The translations under genes and the position numbers were made by a program. Of a DNA stretch of 64,000 nucleotides, positions 52,447 through 61,036 are shown piece after piece. The notes under the pieces were generated by a model. That model was not told the origin of the DNA. It did not search any database and saw nothing but the letters and a program-made list of their open reading frames with translations. Source of the DNA: Lysinibacillus irui (GTDB lineage Bacteria > Bacillota > Bacilli > Bacillales_A > Planococcaceae); contig NZ_CP113527.1 of NCBI RefSeq assembly GCF_028877475.1, forward strand, positions 2,163,501-2,227,500. Reading direction: 5' to 3'. Every line of letters starts with the position of its first letter. The stretch's first letter is position 1.

Positions 52447-53303
52447 TAATGATTCATATCCTTCAGACCAGGGCTGTGTTCATTTGGCATCTCTGGCATG
52501 AGTGGTACAGGGAACCCTTCAGGCGGGGGAGTTACATTAAGTTCTCCGCCATTTCTACTTGGCGTTTGTCCTTGGAAGATTTCACCGATACGTGTTGGAT
52601 CTAATCTGAAGTTAAATTGGGCATTATGATAGCCCATTTCGACGAATTTCCTACATTCGGGATATTTGTTGATATCATAATTCGGCACTGGGAACAGTTT
52701 TCCCCAATCAACTCCTAACGTTTCTAATGCTTTGGCAAATGCGTTTTGATGGGCATTATCTCGAACGATTAGAAATGCAAGGGTTTCCCTAAATGTTTGA
52801 TTTGAACTCATCTCATAAATACGTGTTTTTTGGAGTACACCTGTAGACTCAAGCACTAAATTATCTAATAAATCCGCAATCAAATTTCCATGCGCATACA
52901 CCCAAGAACCATTCCAAGGATTACCTGCAGCATCTACAGGTAAAGAGGATTGCGCCCCCACAATATAATGATGAGGATTAGCATGTCTAACAGCTTCATC
53001 CAAAGGGGCTTGGTCGGCTCCGTTACTACCAGGAGCAGAAGATTCACCTGAATCGTTTAGCAATTGGTTTATTGTATTTTGTACGAGCTCGACGTGGGCA
53101 ATTTCTTCTAGGAAAACGCCACGAAGTAAATCACGATATTGTGTTTCTTTCCCTCTAAAATTAGAGCTTTGGAAAAAATATTGCATCATGGTTCTCATTT
53201 CACCATAATGACCACCTAGTATTTCTTGCATAACACGTGCTGCTTGTGGATCCGGTTTGTCAGGCTTAATAATGTTAATTAATTCTTCTTTATAGTAATA
53301 CAT
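52446..53303 (-). CDS. Manganese catalase
   Basis: A 285-residue non-heme, di-manganese catalase that dismutates hydrogen peroxide. The ferritin-like four-helix core has its Glu/His ligands in AARVMQEILGGHYGEMRTMMQY, LEEIAHVELVQNTI and NLVLESTGVLQKTRI with DNAHQNAF. The proline-rich C-terminus (RLDPTRIGEIFQGQTPSR) is typical. It is of the YdbD/CotJC-like group found with spores. ATG 53303 has GAGG 7 nt upstream and is preferred over 53309. It lies 30 nt downstream of a DUF3231 gene in one operon. Confidence 0.9.
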   Translation of the reverse strand: MYYYKEELINIIKPDKPDPQAARVMQEILGGHYGEMRTMMQYFFQSSNFRGKETQYRDLLRGVFLEEIAHVELVQNTINQLLNDSGESSAPGSNGADQAPLDEAVRHANPHHYIVGAQSSLPVDAAGNPWNGSWVYAHGNLIADLLDNLVLESTGVLQKTRIYEMSSNQTFRETLAFLIVRDNAHQNAFAKALETLGVDWGKLFPVPNYDINKYPECRKFVEMGYHNAQFNFRLDPTRIGEIFQGQTPSRNGGELNVTPPPEGFPVPLMPEMPNEHSPGLKDMNH

Positions 53304-53332
53304 TTGCATTCCTCGATTCGGGGAAATTCACT

Positions 53333-53842
53333 TTACTTTTCAGGATAATTGACATGTAATGGCGGTGGTACAAGCCATCCTTTATTTTTGTTTAAACGTA
53401 AAAGCTTAGCACCAAGTTGAGCTTTAGCCATGTGGAATTGTCCATACATTAATGCGACATCCTCACGAGTAGACGTACCCATTGCTTGACTACATGCCAC
53501 TAATCCAGCAGCAACATCAGCAGTAAGAGCTGCACTAATTTCAGGATCGTTAAACTTTGCACCTGGAGGAATATCTTCCAATCTTGCGACAGGTCTTTCA
53601 GGTGAAGCTGGTGGTAGAGCTATTCCATTCGTTTTTAGAATTTTTTCTAATTGTTTTACTTCTTCTCTACACGTTTCGATCAAATCTTCAATTATTTTTT
53701 TAAGATCTTCATCACCAGCATGATTATAGAACGTTTGATAGCCAGAAATCATACCATAATCTGCAATTAAACTTGACCAAACACTAAATACTTCACCATA
53801 ATGCAATGGTTCATCTTTTGGATTTCCACCAAGAATACCCAT
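53333..53842 (-). CDS. DUF3231 family protein
   Basis: A 169-residue soluble protein of the DUF3231 (ferritin-like) family, starting MGILGGNPKDEPLHYGEVFSVWSSL. It is predicted to be mostly helical with possible Glu/His metal ligands (EVKQLEKILK, GQFHMAKAQLGAK). Function is unknown; the link with manganese catalase suggests an oxidative-stress or spore-coat role (inference). AAGGAAG precedes the ATG. Confidence 0.75.
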   Translation of the reverse strand: MGILGGNPKDEPLHYGEVFSVWSSLIADYGMISGYQTFYNHAGDEDLKKIIEDLIETCREEVKQLEKILKTNGIALPPASPERPVARLEDIPPGAKFNDPEISAALTADVAAGLVACSQAMGTSTREDVALMYGQFHMAKAQLGAKLLRLNKNKGWLVPPPLHVNYPEK

Positions 53843-54136
53843 ATTCTACACTTCCTTTTCTGGTTTTCACCTTTTTTTCAAACAAAGATAGTATGGATGA
53901 ATAAAGAATAAACATTCCTTTTAATCAAAAGAATTTAAAGACCTAGCATGATTTTTTGCACTTACGTATAAAAGAAGCCACAGAGAATAAATCTCTGCAG
54001 CTCTTTAAGTAGTGAGACACTACGCACTTTTATTGTGGTTGTATATTGTGGTTTTATACATGTGTATCATAATTTAAGCATGATAGTATAAATCACCGCA
54101 ATAAGGACAATTTATACCTTATTGGAGGTGAGAGTT
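53843..54136. other. Intergenic region with little recognisable content
   Basis: The stretch carries the divergent promoters. A small CAGAGA/TCTCTG hairpin (53981-53997) lacks a T tract. Nothing else was identified. Confidence 0.4.
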
Positions 54137-54271
54137 ATGGCGAAAGAAAAGAAAAAGAATGAATTAGAGCAAGAAGAAGTAGCAATGGAATTTAATATTG
54201 AAGAACTAGAAGTGAAAGAACAAAAAGAACAAAAGAAAGAACAACAACAATTTAATAAAGAAAAAAAGTAA
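54137..54271 (+). CDS. Small highly charged protein (44 aa)
   Basis: A 44-codon frame with a strong ribosome-binding site (GGAGGTGAGAG). The protein MAKEKKKNELEQEEVAMEFN... is almost entirely Lys, Glu and Gln, with no hydrophobic core, so it is likely disordered or a single helix. A terminator follows directly. It may belong to the small charged spore-associated proteins of Bacillales, but I do not recognise the family. Confidence 0.65.
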   Translation: MAKEKKKNELEQEEVAMEFNIEELEVKEQKEQKKEQQQFNKEKK

Positions 54272-54280
54272 AACATTAAA

Positions 54281-54317
54281 AAATATCACAATCAATCAGT
54301 TGTGGTATTTTTTTCAT
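54281..54317 (+). terminator. Terminator after the 44-aa gene
   Basis: ATATCACAA pairs with TTGTGGTAT around TCAATCAG (one G-T pair), followed by TTTTTTT. Confidence 0.85.
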
Positions 54318-54440
54318 TATAAGAAGGTGTATCCTAGTTATTTTAGCGATACATCTTTTTTTGTTTATTTAAGCCGATGAAAATAATTGGAATATTGTGT
54401 TAATATATACTTGAATAGCGTGTAGAAGGGGAGGAAGTAG

Positions 54441-54911
54441 ATGAGTGAAAAGCAATTATTTGAACAAATGAAAATGTGGCGTAATTGGACTGTTGAATTT
54501 CTACGTACAATTCCCGAGGATATTGTGGACCAAATACCCGATGGCCATACGAACAATATCCGTTGGAACGCAGGTCATTTATTAGTGGGTTGGGATCATA
54601 GTATGTTTCCAGCTGTTCATCAAGAAAGACAATTACCTTTATCCTATCATTTAATGTTTCCGAGTGGGAGCAAGCCCGATAATTGGACTGAACAGCCTCC
54701 AACGATGGAACAAATAATTACGCTTCTAGAGGAACAACCGCTACTTATTGAACAAGCGTGTAGAGGCCATCTAAATGAACCTCTGAAAGAGCCTTTTTTA
54801 GGCATGAAAACCATAGGGGATATGGTCATTTTCCATATGAACCATGAAAGCCACCACATGGGCATCATCAAAAGCATGAAGCAAACGCTCTTGAAGGAAG
54901 TATCTTTATAA
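54441..54911 (+). CDS. DinB-family protein
   Basis: A 156-residue four-helix protein of the DinB/YfiT superfamily. The metal-site histidines appear as RWNAGHLLVGWDH (about 42-54) and HMNHESHHMGIIK (about 133-145). Members are thiol transferases or hydrolases; the substrate is unknown. GGGGAGG precedes the ATG. It is monocistronic and ends at a strong terminator. Confidence 0.83.
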   Translation: MSEKQLFEQMKMWRNWTVEFLRTIPEDIVDQIPDGHTNNIRWNAGHLLVGWDHSMFPAVHQERQLPLSYHLMFPSGSKPDNWTEQPPTMEQIITLLEEQPLLIEQACRGHLNEPLKEPFLGMKTIGDMVIFHMNHESHHMGIIKSMKQTLLKEVSL

Positions 54912-54914
54912 ATA

Positions 54915-54957
54915 GAAAGGAATCCATTTTGATGTTTCAAAATGGATTCCTGTTTAA
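54915..54957. terminator. Bidirectional terminator
   Basis: AGGAATCCATTTT pairs with AAAATGGATTCCT around GATGTTTC. Confidence 0.88.
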
Positions 54958-56436
54958 CTACATCGATATCGTTTTAGTTGCCACAGCTTCTTGAAATGCC
55001 TCGTCATGCTCAACAAAAACCATTGTGGGATTAAAACTTTGAATGAGCTCTTCAATTTGCATGCGTGAATAAATATCTATAAAGTTTAAAGGTTCATCCC
55101 AAATATAGATATGTGCTTTTTCACACAAACTTTTAGCAATCAAGAGCTTTTTCTTTTGACCACCGGAATAATGAGAAATATCTTTTTCAAATTGAATTCG
55201 ATCAAAATCCATCTTTCTTAGGATGGATTTAAATAGCGTCTCATCAATATTATGCTCTTCGATGAAGTCCGACAGCATGCCCTTTAAATGCGAAGTATCT
55301 TGTTGAACATAGGAAATGATAAGGCCCGATGCTAAATGTATGGAGCCTGTATACTGAATAGGGTCTCCTAGAATTAGTTTAAGGATGCTACTTTTTCCGC
55401 TGCCATTCTTTCCATCCAACACAATACGGTCGCCTTGCTCCACCTTGAAGCTAATTGGCTTATTGACAATGTGATCATCATAGTGAATAGATACATCAGC
55501 TAAAGTTATTAATTCCTTTGATTGAATGGCCAATGGTTCTAATTTTAGTGCCTCTGTTTTTTCTACATTTTTAAGTAGTTTTGACTTTTCCTCAATGGCT
55601 TTTTGTTGTCTAGATTCAATGTTCTTTGCCCGCTTCATCATCTTGGCGGCTTTATGTCCAACAAATCCTTTATCTAGCTTAGACCCGGAATTTGTTGTCC
55701 CATTTTTGGAAGCTTCCACTTGATTTGACCAGCCTGAAGTACGCTTCGAAGACTGTTTTAATCGATCTATATCTTTTTGTAGACGTTGATTAGTTGCTTC
55801 TTCGTGTTCCTGCTGTCTATCAAAATTCAGCTTCCATGAAGAATAGTTGCCACTTTGAACATCAATATTGGCTCTATTGATGGATAAGATATGGTCTACA
55901 CAGCCATCTAAAAAGGCTCTATCATGAGAAATTAAAATGAATCCTTTTTTCTTCCGTAAATATTCTGAGACAATCTTTCGTGCATCTGTGTCAAGATGGT
56001 TGGTTGGCTCATCAATTAAAAGAAATTGGCCCTCAGTTAAAAATAATGCAGCAAGCAACACCTTCGTCTGCTCTCCGTTTGATAATGTTTTGAACGGTCG
56101 GTACATAACCTCAGCATCAACATCCAAATAGGATATTTCACGAAGGCATTCCCAATCTTCAGCCTGTGGGCAAATTTCCTCAAAAATTTCGTGAGTAAAT
56201 TTGTTCTGATCCGAAACAGGATAGGGGAAGTAAGTAAATTCTACTGATGAAATGATTTTCCCACTATATTCATAATTCCCTAACAAAAGATTAAAGAATG
56301 TTGTTTTACCTCGGCCATTTCTACCGATAAACCCAAGTTTCCAATCCGTATCGATTTGGAAATTTACCTCTTCGAAAATATTGTCAAAGCTACTTGGATA
56401 AGAAAATGTTAAGTTTTGTACTTGTATCATGGACAT
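54958..56436 (-). CDS. ABC-F ribosomal protection protein, Lsa-like
   Basis: A 492-residue duplicated ATPase without membrane segments, of the antibiotic-resistance ABC-F group. NBD1 has Walker A GRNGRGKTT (about 41-49), signature LSNGEQTKVLLAALF and Walker B FLLIDEPTNHLD. A charged linker of about 90 residues reaches into the ribosome. NBD2 has GKNGSGKSS, YSGGQKKKLLIAKSL and YIWDEPLNFID. The layout and motif wording follow Enterococcus LsaA, which protects against lincosamides, pleuromutilins and streptogramin A; the spectrum here is inferred. ATG 56436 has AAAGGAGGA upstream. A leader peptide and hairpins precede it. Confidence 0.88.
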   Translation of the reverse strand: MSMIQVQNLTFSYPSSFDNIFEEVNFQIDTDWKLGFIGRNGRGKTTFFNLLLGNYEYSGKIISSVEFTYFPYPVSDQNKFTHEIFEEICPQAEDWECLREISYLDVDAEVMYRPFKTLSNGEQTKVLLAALFLTEGQFLLIDEPTNHLDTDARKIVSEYLRKKKGFILISHDRAFLDGCVDHILSINRANIDVQSGNYSSWKLNFDRQQEHEEATNQRLQKDIDRLKQSSKRTSGWSNQVEASKNGTTNSGSKLDKGFVGHKAAKMMKRAKNIESRQQKAIEEKSKLLKNVEKTEALKLEPLAIQSKELITLADVSIHYDDHIVNKPISFKVEQGDRIVLDGKNGSGKSSILKLILGDPIQYTGSIHLASGLIISYVQQDTSHLKGMLSDFIEEHNIDETLFKSILRKMDFDRIQFEKDISHYSGGQKKKLLIAKSLCEKAHIYIWDEPLNFIDIYSRMQIEELIQSFNPTMVFVEHDEAFQEAVATKTISM

Positions 56437-56676
56437 GCTAGTTCCTCCTTTGTATAGCAACAGTTTTACTTTTCATACAAAGTCGGTATATCCATCTATT
56501 TTAATATTCCTCCGTATAGGCAGATGGATATTAACGACTTATACGGAGTGTTACATGCGTAATAATAGTGTCTGAATCAATCATTTTTTCCCTCTCCTTT
56601 TTAGTAGATGAAAGTTACAGAAAAAATTCTAACTATGAGAGCATAAAAAAACCTCCCAATATCAATTGGAAGGATT
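56437..56676 (-). promoter_or_regulatory. Attenuator leader of the ABC-F gene
   Basis: Reading on the minus strand: a terminator-like hairpin (CCTTCCAAT/ATTGGGAGG plus seven T, 56645-56672) is followed by a 17-aa leader ORF and competing arms. CTCCGTATA (inside the leader ORF) can pair with TATACGGAG. TATCCATCT can pair with AGATGGATA, and AAGTCG with CGACTT. The first pairing excludes the others. CTTTGTAT can also pair with ATACAAAG next to the gene's GGAGG. This is the usual design of ribosome-stalling control of ABC-F genes. Confidence 0.7.
56531..56584 (-). CDS. Leader peptide of the ABC-F gene (17 aa)
   Basis: ATG 56584 follows AAGGAGAGGG by about 5 nt and opens MIDSDTIITHVTLRISR, ending at TAA 56531. 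The last codons (LRISR) overlap one arm of the competing hairpins, so a ribosome stalled there by an antibiotic would alter the RNA fold. The peptide is unlike other leader peptides I know. The call rests on position, ribosome-binding site and structure. Confidence 0.6.
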   Translation of the reverse strand: MIDSDTIITHVTLRISR

Positions 56677-56684
56677 AGTCTTTT

Positions 56685-57101
56685 GCTTTAAAAAATTCGT
56701 CATCTTACTTGCCATGAACAGATTATGACAAATAAATGGAAACTGATTATTAAAAATGGACAGACTAACCCTATATTTTGTAGTTTGAAGTATTTCATTT
56801 CAAATAAAAATATAGATTAGTTCATCATTGTTCATTCATCAGTCCTCTCATAATTGTATTTCCATAGTAACAAATTTTTTCAACGAATACAATCCTGCTT
56901 CAACATCCCACAAACTTTTCCCTTCTATCATAATAGGAACAATTAAGTGACTATATCACTTTAAAGTGCGTACTTACCTCCATCGAATACACTTCTTATA
57001 ATACATTTATGGATCAGTAATACGTCCATAAGCATTAAAAATAACCGCATTTGATCAGAACTACATTTACGATTAACTGAAGGATAGCTGGAGGTAGTGA
57101 T
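56685..57101. other. Long intergenic region between the ABC-F and UPF0303 genes
   Basis: It holds the distal leader or promoter of the ABC-F gene (a possible TTGAAA/TACAAT on the minus strand near 56840-56885), the operator-like motif at 56958-56975 and a TATAAT at 56997-57002 for the plus-strand operon. No gene was recognised. Confidence 0.5.
56958..56975. promoter_or_regulatory. Operator-like motif 1 (ACTTTAAAGTGCGTACTT)
   Basis: It contains the dyad AAGT-GCGT-ACTT and lies just upstream of a -10-like TATAAT (56997-57002) before the UPF0303 operon. An identical 18-mer is found at 62922-62939 before the aldo/keto reductase gene. Confidence 0.6.
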
Positions 57102-57572
57102 ATGAGTACTTTAAGTATAGATGAAATTTTAAAAGAAGAGGAAACACTTCAATTTTCCACTTTTACAAATGACGATGCCCTGCGTTTAGGCTTATTAATT
57201 ATAGAAAAAGCGAAGCAAGAAGGGAAATCCATTGCTGTTGATATAACAAAGAATGGTGTTCAATTGTTTCATTATAAAATGACAGGAATGACTGAGGAAA
57301 ATAGTCAGTGGATTGAGCGAAAAAAGCGGGTTGTTTCGCTGCACAACCACAGCTCGTATTATTTACAGATGCAAAGTGAGTTAAGTGGAATTCCATATCA
57401 TGAGAAATATTGCTTAGATGCCTCAAAATACGCTGCGTTTGGTGGAGCATATCCTATTCAAATAAAAAACGTTGGGGTTATCGGTATAATAACAGTTTCA
57501 GGATTAACCCCTGAGGAAGATCATGACTTAGTCATTAGAGGAATTAAAAATTTGTTAAATGATGAAGTTTAA
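57102..57572 (+). CDS. UPF0303/heme-degrading-domain (HbpS-like) protein
   Basis: A 156-residue protein of the UPF0303 (DUF336/GlcG-like) family, which includes HbpS-like heme-binding proteins. Visible family elements are [37 protein letters not shown] and [23 protein letters not shown] (here [13 protein letters not shown]). Biochemical function is unsettled. A GGAGG site precedes the ATG. It starts a likely operon with the tautomerase (12-nt gap) and LLM genes. Confidence 0.8.
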   Translation: MSTLSIDEILKEEETLQFSTFTNDDALRLGLLIIEKAKQEGKSIAVDITKNGVQLFHYKMTGMTEENSQWIERKKRVVSLHNHSSYYLQMQSELSGIPYHEKYCLDASKYAAFGGAYPIQIKNVGVIGIITVSGLTPEEDHDLVIRGIKNLLNDEV

Positions 57573-57584
57573 AGGAGAATCATT

Positions 57585-58058
57585 ATGCCATTAATTGAGG
57601 TAAATACATGGCCATCCATGTCAACGGAAGAAAAAAAGGAATTCATTTTTACACTTACTGAACTAACAACAAATTTACTAAAAATTGTTCCAGACAAAAT
57701 CCAAATATTAATAAAAGAACTTGAAAAAGAAAACTGGGGAAAAGCTGGGGCAGTTGCATCTGATCTTAGCTTTGCCGATAAGAGTAGAGTCATGAATTGG
57801 AATACACAAGAGTCTTATCATACACAGGCAAATACAGTAGATGGAATGGCCATCATTACGATTGATATCTGGAATACATTTGATCAAGAAACAAAGGATA
57901 TATGGGTAAAGCAGCTAACACAAACTACATCTAAATTTACGCACGCACCTTTGGATAAAATACTTATTGTCATCAGAGAAATGATTCCAGGGAATTGGGG
58001 GCAAAGTGGAGTAACAGGGGCAGATCCAGATTTTCTTTCCAAAAGTCGAACATATTAA
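57585..58058 (+). CDS. Fused double tautomerase (4-oxalocrotonate tautomerase-like)
   Basis: A 157-residue protein made of two tandem 4-OT-type domains. The first begins MPLIEVNTWPSMSTEEKKEF with the catalytic N-terminal Pro (exposed after Met removal). The second begins around residue 87 with MAIITIDIWNTFDQETKD, where Ala stands in place of that Pro. Only the first copy is therefore expected to be active, while the second probably has a structural role (inference). The reaction is likely a keto-enol tautomerisation or related chemistry; the substrate is unknown. AAAGGAG precedes the ATG. Confidence 0.75.
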   Translation: MPLIEVNTWPSMSTEEKKEFIFTLTELTTNLLKIVPDKIQILIKELEKENWGKAGAVASDLSFADKSRVMNWNTQESYHTQANTVDGMAIITIDIWNTFDQETKDIWVKQLTQTTSKFTHAPLDKILIVIREMIPGNWGQSGVTGADPDFLSKSRTY

Positions 58059-58117
58059 AATTCGTAGAAACAAGTTTCAGAAGGATTTAAAAAGGGGAAA
58101 GGAGCAAGAAGTGCTTT

Positions 58118-59083
58118 ATGAGTCAATTTTCCAATTATCATAGTTATAATCGAATGTATAAAGAAGGGGAGTTAACACTAGGTCTCCATATTCCATTAGA
58201 AAATTATCGTTTTGGTACGCCTACCATGGAAAAACAGGTGGAGTTATCACAATTAGCCGAGAATTATGGTTTTACTAGCCTATGGTTTCGAGATGTATTA
58301 TTAGAAGATCCTTCTTTTGGTGATCCAGCAGTAGGTCAAATTTATGATATGTTGATTTATTTAACCTATTTAGCAAGCCAAACAAAGGAAATTGCTTTAG
58401 GAACATCAGCTATCGTACTTTCTTTACGTCATCCCTTACGAGTCGCTAAAGAAATAGCAACGATTAATCAGTTATTTCCCGAGCGCCTAATTTTGGGTGT
58501 TTCATCTGGAGATCGTAAAGCCGATTTTCATGGTTTAAATGTGAACCATGATGATCGAGGAGAACGTTTTATTGAAGCCTTTCAATATTTAAATCAAGTA
58601 TTATATGAAAATTTTCCTTCTATTCGTTCTACTTTAGGTGCTATTCAAGGAAGTAATTTAGTTCCAAAACCAACGAAGCGCATTCCAACGATCATAACAG
58701 GTTTTGCGCAGCAATCAATGGAATGGTTTGCGAAGAACGGCGATGGTTGGATGTATTATCCACGAAGTCCACACCTTCAAGCAGAGGCTATTCGACAATG
58801 GAGAGAGCTTGTGGAACAGTACTGTCCGGGAGTTTTCAAACCATTCACACAGCCCATGCACTTAGATTTAACAGAAGATCCAAATGAAATGCCTACGCCG
58901 ATTCGTTTAGGATTCCGAGTAGGGCGAAACCGGTTAATCGAACTACTAAATATTTATAAAGAAATTGGTGTCAACCATCTCTTCTTTGCATTATTTGACA
59001 GTAAAAGACCTGCAGAAGAAGTGATTCATGAGCTTGGACAAGAGGTATTACCTCATTTTCCGGCAATAAATAGCAACATCTAG
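58118..59083 (+). CDS. LLM-class (luciferase-like) flavin oxidoreductase
   Basis: A 321-residue TIM-barrel flavin-dependent monooxygenase or reductase of the bacterial luciferase-like family. Typical elements are LAENYGFTSLWFRDV, ALGTSAIVLSLRHPLRVAKEIATINQL and LGVSSGDRKADF. It needs a reduced flavin (FMNH2 or F420-like; the type is not resolved here). AAAGGAG lies 13 nt before the ATG. It is transcribed with the two preceding genes. Confidence 0.85.
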   Translation: MSQFSNYHSYNRMYKEGELTLGLHIPLENYRFGTPTMEKQVELSQLAENYGFTSLWFRDVLLEDPSFGDPAVGQIYDMLIYLTYLASQTKEIALGTSAIVLSLRHPLRVAKEIATINQLFPERLILGVSSGDRKADFHGLNVNHDDRGERFIEAFQYLNQVLYENFPSIRSTLGAIQGSNLVPKPTKRIPTIITGFAQQSMEWFAKNGDGWMYYPRSPHLQAEAIRQWRELVEQYCPGVFKPFTQPMHLDLTEDPNEMPTPIRLGFRVGRNRLIELLNIYKEIGVNHLFFALFDSKRPAEEVIHELGQEVLPHFPAINSNI

Positions 59084-59211
59084 AAATACAGAGGAGTGAA
59101 AGTGCTGAATTTTGCCTTGTCACTCCTTCTTTACATATTTACTGTTTAAAAGAAGTGGAGAATTCCATACTACTACTTATTCAAATAAAAACGTGCTTAG
59201 GAGTGATTACG

Positions 59212-60006
59212 ATGTTTTTAAATTTGAAGGGGAAAACCGCGCTCGTTACAGGTTCTACAGCAGGGATTGGTAAGGCCATTGCAAAATCATTAGTATTAGA
59301 AGGCGTTACGGTCATTATTAACGGACGTCATGAAGATAAGGTTCTTCAAACAATAAAAGAACTACAGGAACAGTACCCAGAAGCTAGTCTTCAGCCTTTG
59401 ATATCTGATTTAGGAACAGCAGAAGGATGCCAAAAGGCAACAGAAGAATACCCAAAAGTAGATATTTTGATCAACAACCTAGGGATTTTTGAGCCAAAAG
59501 AATACTTTAACATCTCGGATGAAGAATGGTTGAAGATGTTTGAAGTCAACATTATGAGTGGTGTTCGCCTTACACGATGGTACCTCAATCAAATGATTCA
59601 AAAGAGGGAAGGAAGGGTTATTTTTATTGCAAGTGAAGCAGCCATTATGCCATCGCAAGAAATGGCTCATTATAGCGCCACGAAGACGATGCAACTTTCC
59701 CTGTCGCGTAGTTTAGCTGAGCTGACGAAAGGAACAAATGTGACGGTCAACACCATAATGCCTGGTTCTACATTTACAGAAGGCGTCGAAACGATGTTGA
59801 ATACCTTGTATCCTAATGAGCATTTGACGATGGAAGAAGCTGAAATGCGATTTATGAAAGAAAATCGTCCAACCTCTATTATACAGCGACTGATTCGTCC
59901 AGAGGAAATTGCTCATTTTGTTACGTTTTTAAGTAGCCCACTGTCTTCTGCTATTAATGGGTCTGCATTGAGAATTGATGGGGGATTAGTACGTAGCGTC
60001 TTTTAA
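59212..60006 (+). CDS. Short-chain dehydrogenase/reductase
   Basis: A 264-residue Rossmann-fold SDR. The cofactor loop TGSTAGIGKA is at about residues 13-22. The NNLG-type motif (INNLGIF), catalytic Ser (IFIASEAA) and YSATK (Tyr/Lys) are present. The Arg after the cofactor loop (NGRHEDK) suggests NADPH preference. ATG 59212 has TTAGGAGTG upstream; the longer frame from 59155 lacks a site. It follows the LLM gene by 128 nt. Confidence 0.88.
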   Translation: MFLNLKGKTALVTGSTAGIGKAIAKSLVLEGVTVIINGRHEDKVLQTIKELQEQYPEASLQPLISDLGTAEGCQKATEEYPKVDILINNLGIFEPKEYFNISDEEWLKMFEVNIMSGVRLTRWYLNQMIQKREGRVIFIASEAAIMPSQEMAHYSATKTMQLSLSRSLAELTKGTNVTVNTIMPGSTFTEGVETMLNTLYPNEHLTMEEAEMRFMKENRPTSIIQRLIRPEEIAHFVTFLSSPLSSAINGSALRIDGGLVRSVF

Positions 60007-60016
60007 TAAAAGTATA

Positions 60017-60059
60017 ATAAATAAGGCATTAGGACTTGATTTCCTATGCCTTTATTTAT
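60017..60059. terminator. Bidirectional terminator
   Basis: AAATAAGGCATTAGGA pairs with TCCTATGCCTTTATTT (mismatch in the middle) around CTTGATT. Confidence 0.85.
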
Positions 60060-60070
60060 GTATCCCCTAA

Positions 60071-60406
60071 TTAATCTGCAGGTCTTGGCCCTCTATTGTC
60101 CTGAGAACTTTCCGAGATCAAAATTGGACGAACTGTAATGTCTCCAATAACACGTATTTGACAAGAAAGCCGCAAGCAATCATCATATAAGTTTTCATCT
60201 ATATTTTTAATAGCAAAAGCGTTTTTCTCTATTTTCGAAGTATCTTTATACTCTCCAGCTAATACCTCTACTCGACAGGTAGTACATTTTGCTTTTCCTC
60301 CACATTGATGCAGAATATTGATACCATTATCTTCAAGAGCTAGAACTAATTTTTTTCCTTCCTCAACCTCAAAGGTTTTCCCTCCAAATACGGTGACAAA
60401 TGGCAT
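60071..60406 (-). CDS. [2Fe-2S] ferredoxin-like protein
   Basis: A 111-residue plant-type ferredoxin domain. The cluster ligands are CGGKAKCTTC (C-x5-C-x2-C) at about residues 41-50 and a fourth Cys in LRLSCQIRV. It can carry electrons to flavin or P450 enzymes; its partner is not identifiable. ATG 60406 follows GGGAG by 8 nt; the longer frame to 60598 crosses an inverted repeat and has no site. It is divergent from the DUF2089 operon. Confidence 0.88.
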   Translation of the reverse strand: MPFVTVFGGKTFEVEEGKKLVLALEDNGINILHQCGGKAKCTTCRVEVLAGEYKDTSKIEKNAFAIKNIDENLYDDCLRLSCQIRVIGDITVRPILISESSQDNRGPRPAD

Positions 60407-60531
60407 AAATTTTACTCCCTTTCTAATGTAAATCTTAATATAAGTTTGTATGTTATAGGCGAATCTCATACAAAAAATCGTCCATTTGCTAAATATAAAC
60501 AAATTGGCTTCTTTTAATATTTCGGGAGCTG

Positions 60532-60575
60532 AATAATCAATAATATTAAAGTTAAAATTAATATTATTGATTATT
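60532..60575. promoter_or_regulatory. Perfect 18-bp inverted repeat
   Basis: AATAATCAATAATATTAA (60532-60549) is the exact reverse complement of 60558-60575 with 8 bp between. It lies in the divergent promoter region of the ferredoxin and the DUF2089 operon and may be an operator for a dimeric regulator. Confidence 0.5.
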
Positions 60576-60657
60576 TTAATTAAAAAATTAAATTTCATTG
60601 TTTATTTATTCAATTATTTATTATATAATCAATTTAACTTAAAGGAAGGAGTACACT

Positions 60658-61023
60658 ATGGCTTATCAAGTAATCACAAATTGTCCTGTCTGTAGTAAAA
60701 CATTGAAAATTACAAAGTTACAGTGTTCTCATTGTCACACAACGATTGAAAATGAGTTTGAATTGTCTAAGCTAGCATCCTTATCTAAGGATCAACTTCA
60801 TTTTGTGGAAGTATTTTTAACATGTCGAGGGAATATTAAAGAAGTTGAAAAGGAACTAGGGATTTCATATCCAACGGTTCGCGGTAAGTTAACAGAAATT
60901 ATTTCATCACTTGGCTATAGACAAAAGAAGAAAAATGAAGTAGATGAGAAAAAAATTGTGGCCATGTTGGAAAATGGTGAAATCACAACGGAAGAGGCCA
61001 TCAAGCTCTTAAAAGAAGAATAA
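60658..61023 (+). CDS. DUF2089 zinc-ribbon/HTH protein
   Basis: A 121-residue protein with an N-terminal zinc ribbon (CPVC...CSHC, about residues 9-30) and a helix-turn-helix stretch (NIKEVEKELGISYPTVRGKLTEII, about 61-84). The last residues (LENGEITTEEAIKLLK) resemble a SHOCT/LiaF-type helix. It may be a transcriptional regulator of its own operon. GGAAGGAG precedes the ATG. The next gene starts 13 nt later. Confidence 0.85.
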   Translation: MAYQVITNCPVCSKTLKITKLQCSHCHTTIENEFELSKLASLSKDQLHFVEVFLTCRGNIKEVEKELGISYPTVRGKLTEIISSLGYRQKKKNEVDEKKIVAMLENGEITTEEAIKLLKEE

Positions 61024-61036
61024 GGAGGAATTGACC

